Positions 17,208 to 26,816 of a stretch of 64,000 nt of DNA are shown here, one piece after another. Position 1 is the first letter of the stretch. The number at the start of each line of letters is the position of its first letter. This stretch comes from Chloroflexota bacterium (GTDB lineage Bacteria > Chloroflexota > Dehalococcoidia > Lucifugimonadales > Lucifugimonadaceae). The notes under the pieces were generated by a model. The model had not been told where the DNA came from. It worked only from the letters and a program-made list of their open reading frames with translations, and made no database searches. Location of the stretch: NCBI GenBank assembly GCA_002714425.1, contig PAXI01000002.1, positions 37,224-101,223 of the forward strand. The letters run 5' to 3'. The translations under genes were made by a program, and so were the position numbers.

Positions 17208-17774
17208 CTAAACAGTTGCATTAATTTGTTTATTTTTAGCGCCATTATTTTTATTTGCATCAGGAACAAGCATAACACTAAGCACTCTTCCATCCATAGT
17301 AGGCGGTTTTTCTAATTTAGCTATTTCAGAAGTACTTTCAGCTACTCTTCTAAGAACTTTCATAGCAATTTCAGGATGCGCTCTCTGTCTACCCCTAAAT
17401 CTGACAAAAACTCTTACTTTTGCGCCATCTAAAATAAAACTATTAACCTTTTTGATTTTTGTTAATATATCGTTCTCAGACATGACAGGACTTAGCCTAA
17501 CTTCTTTTTGCTTACTAAGGTTCCTAGTAGCCCTTCTTGACTCTTTTTCTTTTTTATTTTGAATGAACTTAAATTTTCCGTAATCCAGAATTCTGCATAC
17601 TGGAGGTTTTTGATTAGGTGCTACTTCTACTAAGTCTAATCCTAGATCATCAGCTAGAATCAAAGCATCTTTAATTTCCATGACTGTTGATTCAGAATTA
17701 TCTGATGATTCGCCACGAATCACTCTAACTTCTTTAGACCTTATTTGCTCATTCACGTTAAAATCTTTTGAGAT
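17208..17774 (-). CDS. infC: Translation initiation factor IF-3, apparent AUC start
   Basis: IF-3 binds the 30S subunit, prevents premature 50S joining and proofreads start codons. The protein shows NEQIRSKEVRVI, the DLGLDLVEVAPNQKPPVCRILDYGKFKF hinge region and the C-terminal domain with VRFRGRQRAHPEIA. An in-frame GTG exists at 17756, but it has no RBS. Six codons upstream, ATC at 17774-17772 sits 6 bases after a strong GGGGG (17785-17781). Starting there adds (M)SKDFNV, as in relatives whose N-termini read ISKD..VNEQIR. The length would then be 188 residues. Rare AUU/AUC starts are known for infC and underlie its autoregulation. Confidence 0.93.
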   Translation of the reverse strand: MSKDFNVNEQIRSKEVRVIRGESSDNSESTVMEIKDALILADDLGLDLVEVAPNQKPPVCRILDYGKFKFIQNKKEKESRRATRNLSKQKEVRLSPVMSENDILTKIKKVNSFILDGAKVRVFVRFRGRQRAHPEIAMKVLRRVAESTSEIAKLEKPPTMDGRVLSVMLVPDANKNNGAKNKQINATV

Positions 17775-17780
17775 GTTTGT

Positions 17781-17785
17781 CCCCC
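17781..17785 (-). promoter_or_regulatory. Shine-Dalgarno that decides the infC start
   Basis: On the minus strand the mRNA reads AGGGGGACAAAC followed by ATC. GGGGG can pair with the 16S CCUCC with one G-U pair. Its 6-base spacing to ATC is ideal, whereas the GTG at 17756 is 24 bases away. Confidence 0.7.
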
Positions 17786-17844
17786 TAAATTGTTATCTTT
17801 TATACTTAATAATATTCCAATAAATAGAAAATATTATCCATATT

Positions 17845-17873
17845 ATGTTAGGATTAATATATGAGCATGTAAA
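17845..17873 (-). promoter_or_regulatory. Candidate sigma70-type promoter for infC-rpmI-rplT
   Basis: On the minus strand TTTACA (17873-17868, five of six to TTGACA) and TAACAT (17850-17845, four of six to TATAAT) are separated by 17 bases. They lie about 70 bases upstream of the proposed infC start, in the 153-base gap shared with divergent ftsH. By-eye evidence only; the region is very AT-rich. Confidence 0.4.
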
Positions 17874-17927
17874 TACTATTTTTTGTAAATATCAAATTTT
17901 AAAAACTAAAGTTAGGAAAATAAATTT

Positions 17928-19853
17928 TTGAAAAATAATTTTATAGGTAAAAATTTTATATATATAGTGATGGGTTTAGTTCTTCTTACCGCACTAATGT
18001 TTACGTTTAATAGGCCTCTGGAAAACTCTAGAGAAATTGGTTTGAACGAAGTCGTAGAATTGGCTAGAAGTTCTACTCCCAATTCTAAATTACTAATTGA
18101 AATAGATGGAGAAATAATTAACGTTTCTCAAGGTGAGAATAAGTATAAAACTAGAAAAGAACAAGGCTCTAGTATAACTGAGTTACTTAGTAATGCAGAT
18201 ATAAACAACAATAACTATACTGTAGTCGTCAAGGGTTCAAGTGGGATCTCCAACTTATTTAGTATTATTATTAGTTTTTTACCATTAATAATTTTCGGTG
18301 GAATTCTATTATTTATGCTTAGACAAGTGCAAGGTAATAGTAATCAGCAAATGGGATTTGGAAGAAGTAGGGCAAAACTTTTCATAGGATCCAAAGCAAA
18401 TGTTACATTTTTTGATGTTGCAGGTGTATCAGAAGCAAAAGAAGAACTTGAAGAAGTTGTAGAATTCCTTAAGTTTCCTGAAAGATTTCAGGCTCTTGGA
18501 GCAAAAATTCCAAGTGGTGTTTTATTAGTTGGACCTCCTGGGACAGGAAAAACTCTGTTAGCTAGAGCTGTTGCAGGCGAAGCGGGAGTCCCATTTTTTT
18601 CTATTTCCGGCTCGGAATTTGTTGAGATGTTTGTTGGAGTAGGAGCTTCAAGGGTAAGAGATTTGTTCGATCAAGCTAAAAGAAGTTCTCCTTGTATAGT
18701 TTTTGTTGATGAAATTGATGCCGTTGGAAGGCATAGAGGAGCAGGTTTAGGTGGAGGACATGATGAAAGAGAGCAAACATTAAATCAAATTTTGGTTGAA
18801 ATGGATGGATTTGATTCTTCAACAAATATTATTATCATTGCCGCAACAAATAGACCAGATATTCTTGATCCTGCTCTACTTAGGCCAGGTAGGTTTGACA
18901 GAAGAGTAGTCTTAGATAATCCAGATATAAAAGGAAGAACTGCAATCCTAGATGTTCACGCCAAAGGTAAACCATTTAAGGACGGTGTAGAGTTAGAAGA
19001 AGTAGCTAGGCAAACTCCAGGATTTTCAGGAGCAGATCTTGCTAACCTAATTAATGAATCAGCATTATTAGCTGCAAGAAATAATCAAAAATTTATTTCA
19101 CTTGAAAACTTAACTGAATCAATTGATCGAGTATCAATGGGGCCCGCAAGAAAAAGTAAGGTAATTAGTGATAAAGATAGAAAAATTACTGCTTATCATG
19201 AGTCAGGGCATGCAGTTGTTGCGCATTTCATGCCTGAAGGTGCACCTATAGGAAAAATTACAATAATTCCTAGAGGGCAAGCTGGAGGATTTACTCGATG
19301 GCAACAAGAAGATAAAACCTATGCCACTCAGGAACAACTAGAATCACAAATAGCCGCAGCAATGGGAGGTAGGGTTGCAGAAGTATTAAAAATTGGCGAT
19401 GTAACAACAGGCGCTTCAAATGATTTTGAACAAGCTACGAATATAGCTAGAGAAATGGTGATGAGACTAGGAATGTCTGATAAACTATCAAATCGATCTT
19501 TTGGCAAAAGGCAAGGTGGTGCTGTATTTTTAGGAAAAGAAATGTCTGAAGAGCGTGATTATTCTCTCAAAACAGAAGAAATTATAGATAGTGAGATAAA
19601 TCGAATCCTTAAAGAAGCTGAAAAAAATGCTAAAAATATTTTGACAAAATACGATAAAGAATTAGAAAAAATTGCTAATTTTCTATTAAAATATGAAACA
19701 ATTGAATCTGATCAATTTTTGGCAATACTTGAAGGCAAAAATCCTCTTCAAAAAAAACGAGTTAAAAAAGAATCTCAGAGTAACTCTGACAATGAAAAGA
19801 AAAACATAAATAAACAAGAAGATCTGCCAGGCGCAGAACCTCAAACAATGTAA
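17928..19853 (+). CDS. ftsH: ATP-dependent zinc metalloprotease FtsH
   Basis: A membrane-bound hexameric AAA+ protease that degrades misfolded membrane and regulatory proteins. There are two hydrophobic segments, near the N-terminus and at about residues 105-127, around a short periplasmic domain. Walker A is GPPGTGKT (202-209), followed by Walker [16 protein letters not shown], the SRH region ([21 protein letters not shown]) and the zinc motif HESGH (424-428, Ser in place of the usual Ala). At 641 residues it is typical. The start is TTG at 17928. It diverges from infC. Confidence 0.96.
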   Translation: MKNNFIGKNFIYIVMGLVLLTALMFTFNRPLENSREIGLNEVVELARSSTPNSKLLIEIDGEIINVSQGENKYKTRKEQGSSITELLSNADINNNNYTVVVKGSSGISNLFSIIISFLPLIIFGGILLFMLRQVQGNSNQQMGFGRSRAKLFIGSKANVTFFDVAGVSEAKEELEEVVEFLKFPERFQALGAKIPSGVLLVGPPGTGKTLLARAVAGEAGVPFFSISGSEFVEMFVGVGASRVRDLFDQAKRSSPCIVFVDEIDAVGRHRGAGLGGGHDEREQTLNQILVEMDGFDSSTNIIIIAATNRPDILDPALLRPGRFDRRVVLDNPDIKGRTAILDVHAKGKPFKDGVELEEVARQTPGFSGADLANLINESALLAARNNQKFISLENLTESIDRVSMGPARKSKVISDKDRKITAYHESGHAVVAHFMPEGAPIGKITIIPRGQAGGFTRWQQEDKTYATQEQLESQIAAAMGGRVAEVLKIGDVTTGASNDFEQATNIAREMVMRLGMSDKLSNRSFGKRQGGAVFLGKEMSEERDYSLKTEEIIDSEINRILKEAEKNAKNILTKYDKELEKIANFLLKYETIESDQFLAILEGKNPLQKKRVKKESQSNSDNEKKNINKQEDLPGAEPQTM

Positions 19854-19858
19854 TAAAA

Positions 19859-20722
19859 ATGTCTTCGAGTATAAAATGGGATTTTTTAGATACTATACTC
19901 GCAATTATTTTATCGACTTTACTAGTAATTTTAGGTTCTATTTTTTTTGAAATTCTTTTTGAGTTAAAATTTCCTGAAAATATAAAAATTAAAAATCATA
20001 TTTATTTTTTAGTTCTAATATCAACTTTAATAATTTTAATTATAAAAAAATTTAGTTTGCCCTATAAAACCCTATTTACTTGGCTTTTTGCATGGGCAAT
20101 TCTTTCATTCATATTTATAAATTTAAGTGAAAAAAATAATAATAATATTTACTTCTATAATTTTTCTCTAGAAATTATTTGCAGTTCTTTATTAACTATA
20201 TTATTTTTACTGCCAGCTATTAATTTATCAATAATAAAATACAAAAAGAATTTTTATAGTTTAGGTTTTCAAAAAACAAAAATAAAATATTTCTCAATGG
20301 GTATATATTACTGGATTGCTTGCTTAATAATTGTTGGTTTATGGGGGTGGATGTTAGAAATATTAAAACTTGATTTCCTACTACCTCCAAATACTGCAAA
20401 AGAAGTACTAAACCTAGCATTTGAAAATATTTTTATTACTATAATTTTAGTGAGTATGATAGTACCAATATGTGAGGAAGTTTTTTTTAGAGGATTCTTG
20501 ATTAATGGTTTAGAAAGAAAATTTAATTTAAAAATTTCTTTATTAATATCATCTGGTATTTTTTCAATTTTTCATATACATATTGGTTCCTTATTTCCTA
20601 CTTTTATTTTAGGAATTTGTTTAGGACTGTTATACATTAAATCAAAATCTATATATCCATCAATTTTTATTCATAGTATTCATAATTTTTTAGCAGTAAT
20701 TATTAGTAAATACTACTTATAA
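19859..20722 (+). CDS. CPBP-family intramembrane metalloprotease
   Basis: A 287-residue, very hydrophobic protein with about eight membrane segments. It carries the three CPBP (CAAX protease and bacteriocin-processing/Abi) motifs: EEVFFR (E206, E207, R211), FSIFHIH, and the C-terminal SIFIHSIHNFLAV. These glutamates and histidines build the active site in the membrane. Family members cleave membrane substrates or prenylated peptides, or give bacteriocin self-immunity; the substrate here cannot be told. It begins 5 bases after ftsH, so it may be co-expressed with that membrane protease. Confidence 0.85.
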   Translation: MSSSIKWDFLDTILAIILSTLLVILGSIFFEILFELKFPENIKIKNHIYFLVLISTLIILIIKKFSLPYKTLFTWLFAWAILSFIFINLSEKNNNNIYFYNFSLEIICSSLLTILFLLPAINLSIIKYKKNFYSLGFQKTKIKYFSMGIYYWIACLIIVGLWGWMLEILKLDFLLPPNTAKEVLNLAFENIFITIILVSMIVPICEEVFFRGFLINGLERKFNLKISLLISSGIFSIFHIHIGSLFPTFILGICLGLLYIKSKSIYPSIFIHSIHNFLAVIISKYYL

Positions 20723-20758
20723 TATGCGTATCAGATATTTAACATATAAAATAAAATT

Positions 20759-22234
20759 ATGAGTAAAAAAATTACACATACAGATATTATAGTAGTTGGT
20801 GCAGGGATTGCTGGAATTGCATCGGCTTATTACTTGAAAAAAAAAAGAGCCAAATCTAGATTTTTTATACTTGAAGCCTTAGATAGCTTTGGTGGAACAT
20901 GGTATACGCATAAATATCCAGGAGTCAGATCAGATAGTGACTTATTTACATTTGGCTATAGTTTTAAGTCATGGAATGATGCACCTATAGCAACTGCATC
21001 TGAAATACTAAAGTATATCGGAGAAACAATTAAAGAAAATAATATCCAAAATAACATAAAATATAATCATAAAGTCTTGAAAGCAGATTGGTCTAATTCA
21101 GAAAAAAAGTGGACACTGATGGTAGAGCATTCAACAAAAAAACAAATTTTATATTTTTCGTGTAATTTTTTACAAATGTGCCAAGGTTATTACAGGCAAA
21201 ATCAGGGTTATATTCCTAATTGGAAAAATATAGAAAATTTCGATGGAAAATTCATACATACAGAAGAATGGCCAAATAAATTAAATTATTCTAATAAAAA
21301 AATTATCGTTATTGGCTCAGGAGCAACTGCTGCAACAACAATACCAGTTCTTGCAAAAAAAGCCAAACATGTAACAATGCTTCAAAGAACCCCAACATTC
21401 TATAGGACATCTACAATAGGCACTGAGGAAATCGCAAATACCTTAAGAAATATAACTGATGATTCTGAGTGGATTCATAAAATCGTTAGAGAACAAATAT
21501 TAATTAATCAAGAAATATTTATCAAGAGATGTGTTGAAGAACCTGAAAAAGTTAGGTTGGAATTATTAGAAGAAATAAGAAATGTACTTGGAGAACAATT
21601 TGATATAGAAAAACATTTCTCACCAAGTTACAGACCATGGCAACAAAGAATTGCTTTAACACCTGATGCAGAGTTATTTAAATCTATAGCTAATCAAGAT
21701 GTTTCTGTTGTTACAGATGAAATAGAAAGTTTTAATAAAAATGGAATTTTACTAAAGTCTGGTGAAGAATTAAGTGCAGACATTATAATTGCAGCAACAG
21801 GTTTTAATATGAGTATTTTAGGCGATATAGAATTTTCTATTGATAAAAAATTCATAAATTTAAGTGATACGATAACATATAGAGGAATGATGTTTACATC
21901 AATCCCAAATTTAATTTGGACTTTTGGTTATTTCAGGCAAGCTTGGACACTAAGAGCTGAAATGATCGCGAATTTTATGATAAAACTAATAAATCATATG
22001 GATTTTATTGATGCAAAAAAAATTACAGTAAAGCTAAGAAAAAAAGACCAAAACATGAAAATTCTTCCATGGATTAGAGAAGAAGAATTTAATCCTGGTT
22101 ATTTATCAAGAGCATTAGAAAAAATGCCTAAAAGTGGCAGCAATATCGAATGGGTCCATAATCAAAATTATTGGTACGAAAAAGATATAATTCCTAACAT
22201 AGATCTAAATAGTGAAGAATTTATTTATGAATAA
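20759..22234 (+). CDS. Flavin-containing monooxygenase, Baeyer-Villiger type
   Basis: An FAD/NADPH enzyme inserting oxygen next to a ketone or onto N/S atoms. The FAD Rossmann motif GAGIAG is at residues 14-19, followed by FGGTWYTHKYPGVRSDSD. The type I Baeyer-Villiger fingerprint FDGKFIHTEEWP (FxGxxxHxxxWP) lies near residue 161, and the NADPH motif GSGATAAT follows. At 491 residues it is complete. FMO-like oxygenases are expanded in SAR202-type genomes and proposed to attack recalcitrant organic carbon; the substrate here is unknown. Its end overlaps only the upstream alternative start of trpA. Confidence 0.88.
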   Translation: MSKKITHTDIIVVGAGIAGIASAYYLKKKRAKSRFFILEALDSFGGTWYTHKYPGVRSDSDLFTFGYSFKSWNDAPIATASEILKYIGETIKENNIQNNIKYNHKVLKADWSNSEKKWTLMVEHSTKKQILYFSCNFLQMCQGYYRQNQGYIPNWKNIENFDGKFIHTEEWPNKLNYSNKKIIVIGSGATAATTIPVLAKKAKHVTMLQRTPTFYRTSTIGTEEIANTLRNITDDSEWIHKIVREQILINQEIFIKRCVEEPEKVRLELLEEIRNVLGEQFDIEKHFSPSYRPWQQRIALTPDAELFKSIANQDVSVVTDEIESFNKNGILLKSGEELSADIIIAATGFNMSILGDIEFSIDKKFINLSDTITYRGMMFTSIPNLIWTFGYFRQAWTLRAEMIANFMIKLINHMDFIDAKKITVKLRKKDQNMKILPWIREEEFNPGYLSRALEKMPKSGSNIEWVHNQNYWYEKDIIPNIDLNSEEFIYE

Positions 22235-22250
22235 TAAAAGAGATTATAAA

Positions 22251-23045
22251 ATGAAAAAAAATAATAGAATTAAAACGACTTTCGAGAGTAATATAAATAA
22301 AAATAAAATAACAAATATAATATATATTACAGCTGGTTTCCCCGAAAAAAATAGTACTGAAAAAATCGTTGATGTAGCTATTAAATCTGGTGTAGATATA
22401 ATTGAAATAGGTATACCTTTTAGTGATCCATTAGGAGATGGGCCAATAATACAAGAAGCTGGGCAAATTGCATTAGAATCTGGTATTAATACCTCAAAAT
22501 GCCTTAAAATTGCCAAAAATATAAGATTATCTCATAGTGAAATACCCTTAATTTTTATGGGTTATTATAATAGTTTACTATCTTACGGAGTTGAAAATTT
22601 CTGCTCAGAAGTACAATCTATTGGTGTGGATGGCCTAATCATTGCTGATCTACCTCCCAGTGAATCTGAAGAGATGCTTAGAATAACTAAAAAGTATGAT
22701 ATATCACTAATTCCTTTACTTGCTATAACATCATCTGATGAAAGCATACGCACAGCCTGTAAAAATGCCGATGGCTTTATATATTGCATCTCTTCTCTAG
22801 GTGTTACTGGTGTTAGAAATACTATATCAAGTAGAATTAACACCCTTGTTTCTAAGGTAAGAAAATATACAGATACACCAGTGGCTGTAGGATTTGGGAT
22901 ATCCAATAATGAACAGATAATGGATATAGCAGAATTTTCAGACGGAATAATTATAGGTAGCGCTGTAATTAAGTCTATAATGAATGGTGAGAAACAATAT
23001 GCTTCAAAAAATGTGGGAAAATTTTTATCAGAAGTAATAAAATAA
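22251..23045 (+). CDS. trpA: Tryptophan synthase alpha subunit
   Basis: TrpA cleaves indole-3-glycerol phosphate to indole and glyceraldehyde 3-phosphate; indole is passed to TrpB. With the ATG at 22251 the catalytic residues are Glu52 (EIGIPFSDP) and Asp63 (LGDGPIIQ), spaced as in Escherichia coli Glu49/Asp60. An in-frame ATG at 22212 inside the monooxygenase gene is possible, but 22251 is preferred because AAAGAGA precedes it and it gives a family-like N-terminus. Length is then 264 residues. trpB and other trp genes are absent here; aroH and DAHP synthase follow. Confidence 0.93.
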   Translation: MKKNNRIKTTFESNINKNKITNIIYITAGFPEKNSTEKIVDVAIKSGVDIIEIGIPFSDPLGDGPIIQEAGQIALESGINTSKCLKIAKNIRLSHSEIPLIFMGYYNSLLSYGVENFCSEVQSIGVDGLIIADLPPSESEEMLRITKKYDISLIPLLAITSSDESIRTACKNADGFIYCISSLGVTGVRNTISSRINTLVSKVRKYTDTPVAVGFGISNNEQIMDIAEFSDGIIIGSAVIKSIMNGEKQYASKNVGKFLSEVIK

Positions 23046-23067
23046 AGTATTAGGGAAAAATTTAAAT

Positions 23068-23448
23068 ATGGCAAATTTCATCAGAGGGGTAAAAGGGGCA
23101 ACTACTGCTACTTCAAACTCTCCAGAAGATATTTTAGAAGCAACTGAAGACTTAATGTTAGAACTTATAAAGTGTAACAACATTGAAGAAAAAGATGTAG
23201 CATCAGTTCAATTTACTACTACCAAAGATCTTAATGCTGAATTTCCAGCAGTAGTAGCTAGAGAAAAAATTAAATGGAATAATGTACCTTTAATGTGCTC
23301 TCATGAATTTGATAAACCTGAAGCATTAGAAAAATGTATTAGAATACTGATATTATGGAATACAGAAAAATCTCAGGAAGATATTATTCATTTATACACC
23401 AAAAAAGCTAAGGTTCTAAGACCTGATATATCAAATAAAAATAAATGA
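23068..23448 (+). CDS. aroH: Chorismate mutase, AroH type
   Basis: A monofunctional 126-residue chorismate mutase of the trimeric Bacillus AroH fold, making prephenate for Phe/Tyr synthesis. RGVKGATTATSNSPEDILEATEDLM, SVQFTTTKDLNAEFPAVVARE and the WNNVPLMCSHEFD segment match the family; the arginines in RGVKG and VVAREK bind substrate. It lies 22 bases after trpA and 95 bases before DAHP synthase, within an aromatic amino acid group. Confidence 0.93.
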   Translation: MANFIRGVKGATTATSNSPEDILEATEDLMLELIKCNNIEEKDVASVQFTTTKDLNAEFPAVVAREKIKWNNVPLMCSHEFDKPEALEKCIRILILWNTEKSQEDIIHLYTKKAKVLRPDISNKNK

Positions 23449-23543
23449 CAGATAAATTACAATAAAACTTAAATTTTTGTTAGATAAATAATCTATACTA
23501 TTTTAGAATGTAATAATACAAACATCAAGAAAAACAAAAAATT

Positions 23544-24581
23544 ATGTCTACATCAAATCTCAGAGTAAAAATGCAAAAAAATTTACTACCTCCCAAACAT
23601 TATCTTGACAGCCAGCCTATTTCAAATGAAATTGCATCTGTTGTTTCAAATAGTAGGAAAAATATTGAAAATATTCTAGATGGAAAAGATAAAAGAATGT
23701 TTGTTATAGTTGGTCCATGCTCAATACATGATGAAGTTTCATGTTTAGATTATGCAAAAAGATTAAAAAAATTATCAGATGAAGTCAACAATACGCTACT
23801 TATAGTGATGAGAGTATATTTTGAAAAACCTAGAACTACGGTTGGCTGGAAGGGATTAATTAATGATCCCAATCTCGACGGAACTTATGATATAGAAAAT
23901 GGATTAAAAAGAGCCAGAAATTTTTTTATTGAAGTTAATAATCTAGGTCTCGGTTGTGGAACAGAATTCCTAGATCCAATTTCTCCCCAGTATTATGCAG
24001 ATCTAGTGTCATGGGGAGCTATAGGTGCAAGAACAACTGAAAGCCAAACACACAGACAAATGGCTAGCGGTCTATCTATGCCTATTGGTTTCAAAAATAG
24101 CACTACTGGAGATTGTCAGATAGCAGCAGATGCTATTGTTTCTTGCAGCTCAGAACATTCATTTTTAGGTATTGATGATGTAGGAAAAGCATCAATTATT
24201 CATACAACTGGAAATAAATATGGACATATTATTCTTCGTGGAGGTAAAGTTCCAAACTACGAAGCAAGCCATGTTAAAGAAGCAACAGAATTACTTACTG
24301 ATAACTCATTGCCAAAAAATATAGTAATAGATTGCTCTCATGGAAACAGTAATAAGGACCATAAAAAACAGCCTATAGTTTTTGAAAATATCATAAATCA
24401 AAGAATTAATGGAAATAAAAATATTGTAGGTGTAATGATTGAAAGCCATATTAACGCAGGTAATCAAAAACTTAATAATCCTGCAGATTTAGATTATGGA
24501 GTATCTATAACAGATGCATGTGTCGACTGGAATACTACAGAAAAAATTTTACTAGATGCTCATAAAAAGCTAAGTAAATGA
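23544..24581 (+). CDS. 3-deoxy-7-phosphoheptulonate (DAHP) synthase, class I (AroF/G/H type)
   Basis: The first enzyme of the shikimate pathway, condensing phosphoenolpyruvate and erythrose 4-phosphate. The 345 residues show VGPCSIHD, MRVYFEKPRTTVGWKGLINDPNLDGTYDI, WGAIGARTTESQTHRQMASGLSMPIGFKN, the metal/substrate block IDCSHGNSNK, and MIESHI. Length and motifs match the E. coli-type enzymes, which are feedback-inhibited by single aromatic amino acids; which one applies here cannot be read. The gap upstream (23449-23543) has no visible attenuator or T-box. Confidence 0.93.
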   Translation: MSTSNLRVKMQKNLLPPKHYLDSQPISNEIASVVSNSRKNIENILDGKDKRMFVIVGPCSIHDEVSCLDYAKRLKKLSDEVNNTLLIVMRVYFEKPRTTVGWKGLINDPNLDGTYDIENGLKRARNFFIEVNNLGLGCGTEFLDPISPQYYADLVSWGAIGARTTESQTHRQMASGLSMPIGFKNSTTGDCQIAADAIVSCSSEHSFLGIDDVGKASIIHTTGNKYGHIILRGGKVPNYEASHVKEATELLTDNSLPKNIVIDCSHGNSNKDHKKQPIVFENIINQRINGNKNIVGVMIESHINAGNQKLNNPADLDYGVSITDACVDWNTTEKILLDAHKKLSK

Positions 24582-24584
24582 AAT

Positions 24585-25505
24585 ATGAAATTAAGAAATT
24601 TAACTAACTTAATTAAACCAACTATAGCAACAATAGGAACTTTTGATGGAGTTCATAAGGGCCATAAAGCACTGATAAATCATTTAATTGATTCGGCTAA
24701 GCAATTTGACCAAATACCAGTAGTAATAGTTTTTGAAGAAAAACCAAAAAATTTTTTCATATCAAAAAAAATTAAAAGTTTATGTTCAATCAATGAAAGA
24801 AAAGAAATAATAAATTCACTTGGAATAGAGAATATCATTTCATTAAGGTTCGATAAGAGTATTCAAAAACTTTCATCTGATGAATTTATATCTGAGCTAG
24901 TTGAAAAAATCAGAATTAAGACTTTTGTTTTAGGTTCGGACTCCAAGATTGGATATGATCAGTCAGGATATGAAGAGTTGAAAAATAACCATCCAAATAT
25001 AAAGTTCATAAAATTTCTTCCAAAAAAAAATAAGGGTAAAATTATATCTAGTACATTAGTTAAGCAAGCAATTGAAAAAGGGAATTGTCAAGAAACAAAA
25101 GAATTATTAGGTAGATTTTATACTATAAAAGGAAAAGTTACAGAAGGAAAAAATTTAGGAGAAAAACTTGGATTCCCAACGGCAAACATAATTCCTTCAC
25201 CAAACATAGTTATCCCTAAAGATGGGATTTATGCTTCTATTGTTGAATATAACAATAAAAAATACTATGGTGCAACAAGTATTGGTAAAAGGCCTACTTT
25301 TGAAAAAAATGGTCAAAGAATTATTGAAACATTTATATTAGACTTTAATAAAAATATATACCATAAAAAAATAAATGTTCATTTGATTTCAAAAATAAGA
25401 GATGAACAAAAATTTAATTCTCAGGAAGAACTAATTGATAAAATGAATGAAGATATCAAAAATATAAAATTATTATTAGATAAAAAAACTTATTATGAGC
25501 AATAA
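24585..25505 (+). CDS. ribF: Bifunctional riboflavin kinase/FMN adenylyltransferase RibF
   Basis: RibF converts riboflavin to FMN and then FAD. The N-terminal adenylyltransferase domain has IGTFDGVHKGHKALI and ISSTLVKQAIEKGN; the C-terminal kinase domain has GEKLGFPTANI and YYGATSIGKRPTF. At 306 residues it is full length. It starts 3 bases after the DAHP synthase gene and overlaps tyrS by 11 bases. Its product FAD serves enzymes such as the nearby monooxygenase, though that neighbourhood may be coincidence. Confidence 0.94.
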   Translation: MKLRNLTNLIKPTIATIGTFDGVHKGHKALINHLIDSAKQFDQIPVVIVFEEKPKNFFISKKIKSLCSINERKEIINSLGIENIISLRFDKSIQKLSSDEFISELVEKIRIKTFVLGSDSKIGYDQSGYEELKNNHPNIKFIKFLPKKNKGKIISSTLVKQAIEKGNCQETKELLGRFYTIKGKVTEGKNLGEKLGFPTANIIPSPNIVIPKDGIYASIVEYNNKKYYGATSIGKRPTFEKNGQRIIETFILDFNKNIYHKKINVHLISKIRDEQKFNSQEELIDKMNEDIKNIKLLLDKKTYYEQ

Positions 25506-26811
25506 AACAATTTTTAATAACGTAGTTGAAGACATGGAATGGAGAGGTCTACTATTTGATCACACTCCAGAAGCTACTCATAATCTAATAACTGAGAAGA
25601 TCACTTGTTACAATGGTTTTGATCCAACAGCAAGTAGTCTTCACATAGGCAATCTAGTCGCAATCATGGGTCTTGCAAGATTACAAAGATATGGTCACAC
25701 TCCTATTATTTTAGTTGGCGGTGGAACAGGAATGATTGGTGATCCTTCAGGAAAAAGTGAAGAAAGAATACTATTAAGTAAAGAAAAAATTGATGAAAAT
25801 GTGGATGCTATATATAAACAAGTTTCACCTTTTTTAGATTTTAGTTCAAAAATTAAGAACCCCGCCAAAATTGTTAACAACTCAGATTGGTTGAGAAAAA
25901 TTAATCTTTTGAGTTTTTTAAGAGATATAGGAAAACATTTCACCGTTAATACTATGCTAAGTAGAGAATCTGTAAAAAATAGACTTGATAGAGATACTGG
26001 AATTTCTTTTACAGAGTTTAGTTATCAACTCTTACAAGCATACGATTTTCTAAAATTATATGATGATTATGGATGTAATTTTCAGTCAGGAGGTAGCGAT
26101 CAATGGGGTAATATTCTTGGTGGAATTGACCTGATCAGAAGAGTTCACTCAAGAAAAAAATCCAAAAATGACCTCGCTCATGGTATTATATTTCCCCTAG
26201 TTACAACCTCATCAGGAGAAAAATTTGGTAAATCGATTGGTGGAGCACCTACACTAGATCCTGAAGCAACTTCTCCTTATAAACTTTTTCAGTTCTTTCT
26301 AAATGTTAGTGATGAAGACATAATTAATTACTTAAAAATTTTTACTTTCATAACTCCTGAAAATCTATTAAAAATACAAGAATCCGTTTCAATAGAACCA
26401 CAAAAAAGATTTGGCCAAAAAACTTTAGCCGAAGAGGTTACAAAGTATGTACACGGAACAAATGGGCTCTTAAAGGCAAAAAAAATTACAGAAGCATTTT
26501 TCTCAAATAATCTAAATACTCTTTCTTTAGAAGAGTTAGAGGATTTGCTGGACAAATCAGAAATTTTTGAGATAAATTATGAAGATTTATTAAATAAAAA
26601 TTTTATAGATATTTGCATTAATGACAAATTCAAAATTTTTTCATCAAAAAGTGAATTAAGAAGGCTATGTGAGCAAGGCGGTATTTATTTAAATGATAAA
26701 AAATTTACTAAATATGAAAATAGGATTAGCGCTGGTGATCTTATGGAAAATAAATATTTATTAATAAGGAAAGGAAAAAAGAACTATTTTTTATTGAAAA
26801 TAAAAAATTAA
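25495..26811 (+). CDS. tyrS: Tyrosyl-tRNA synthetase
   Basis: A class I synthetase charging tRNA-Tyr. GFDPTASSLHIGNLV contains the HIGH-like motif (HIGN), SGGSDQWGNILGGIDLIRR binds tyrosine, and KFGKSIGG is the KMSKS equivalent. The C-terminal S4-like RNA-binding domain (ELRRLCEQGGIYLNDKK) is present. At 438 residues it is normal. The start overlaps ribF by 11 bases. No T-box is possible at this junction. Confidence 0.96.
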   Translation: MSNKTIFNNVVEDMEWRGLLFDHTPEATHNLITEKITCYNGFDPTASSLHIGNLVAIMGLARLQRYGHTPIILVGGGTGMIGDPSGKSEERILLSKEKIDENVDAIYKQVSPFLDFSSKIKNPAKIVNNSDWLRKINLLSFLRDIGKHFTVNTMLSRESVKNRLDRDTGISFTEFSYQLLQAYDFLKLYDDYGCNFQSGGSDQWGNILGGIDLIRRVHSRKKSKNDLAHGIIFPLVTTSSGEKFGKSIGGAPTLDPEATSPYKLFQFFLNVSDEDIINYLKIFTFITPENLLKIQESVSIEPQKRFGQKTLAEEVTKYVHGTNGLLKAKKITEAFFSNNLNTLSLEELEDLLDKSEIFEINYEDLLNKNFIDICINDKFKIFSSKSELRRLCEQGGIYLNDKKFTKYENRISAGDLMENKYLLIRKGKKNYFLLKIKN

Positions 26812-26816
26812 GTATT

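Noticed and set aside
23449..23543. Attenuator or T-box before DAHP synthase
   Set aside because: No leader peptide with aromatic codons, no T-box sequence and no strong hairpin can be seen in these 95 bases.
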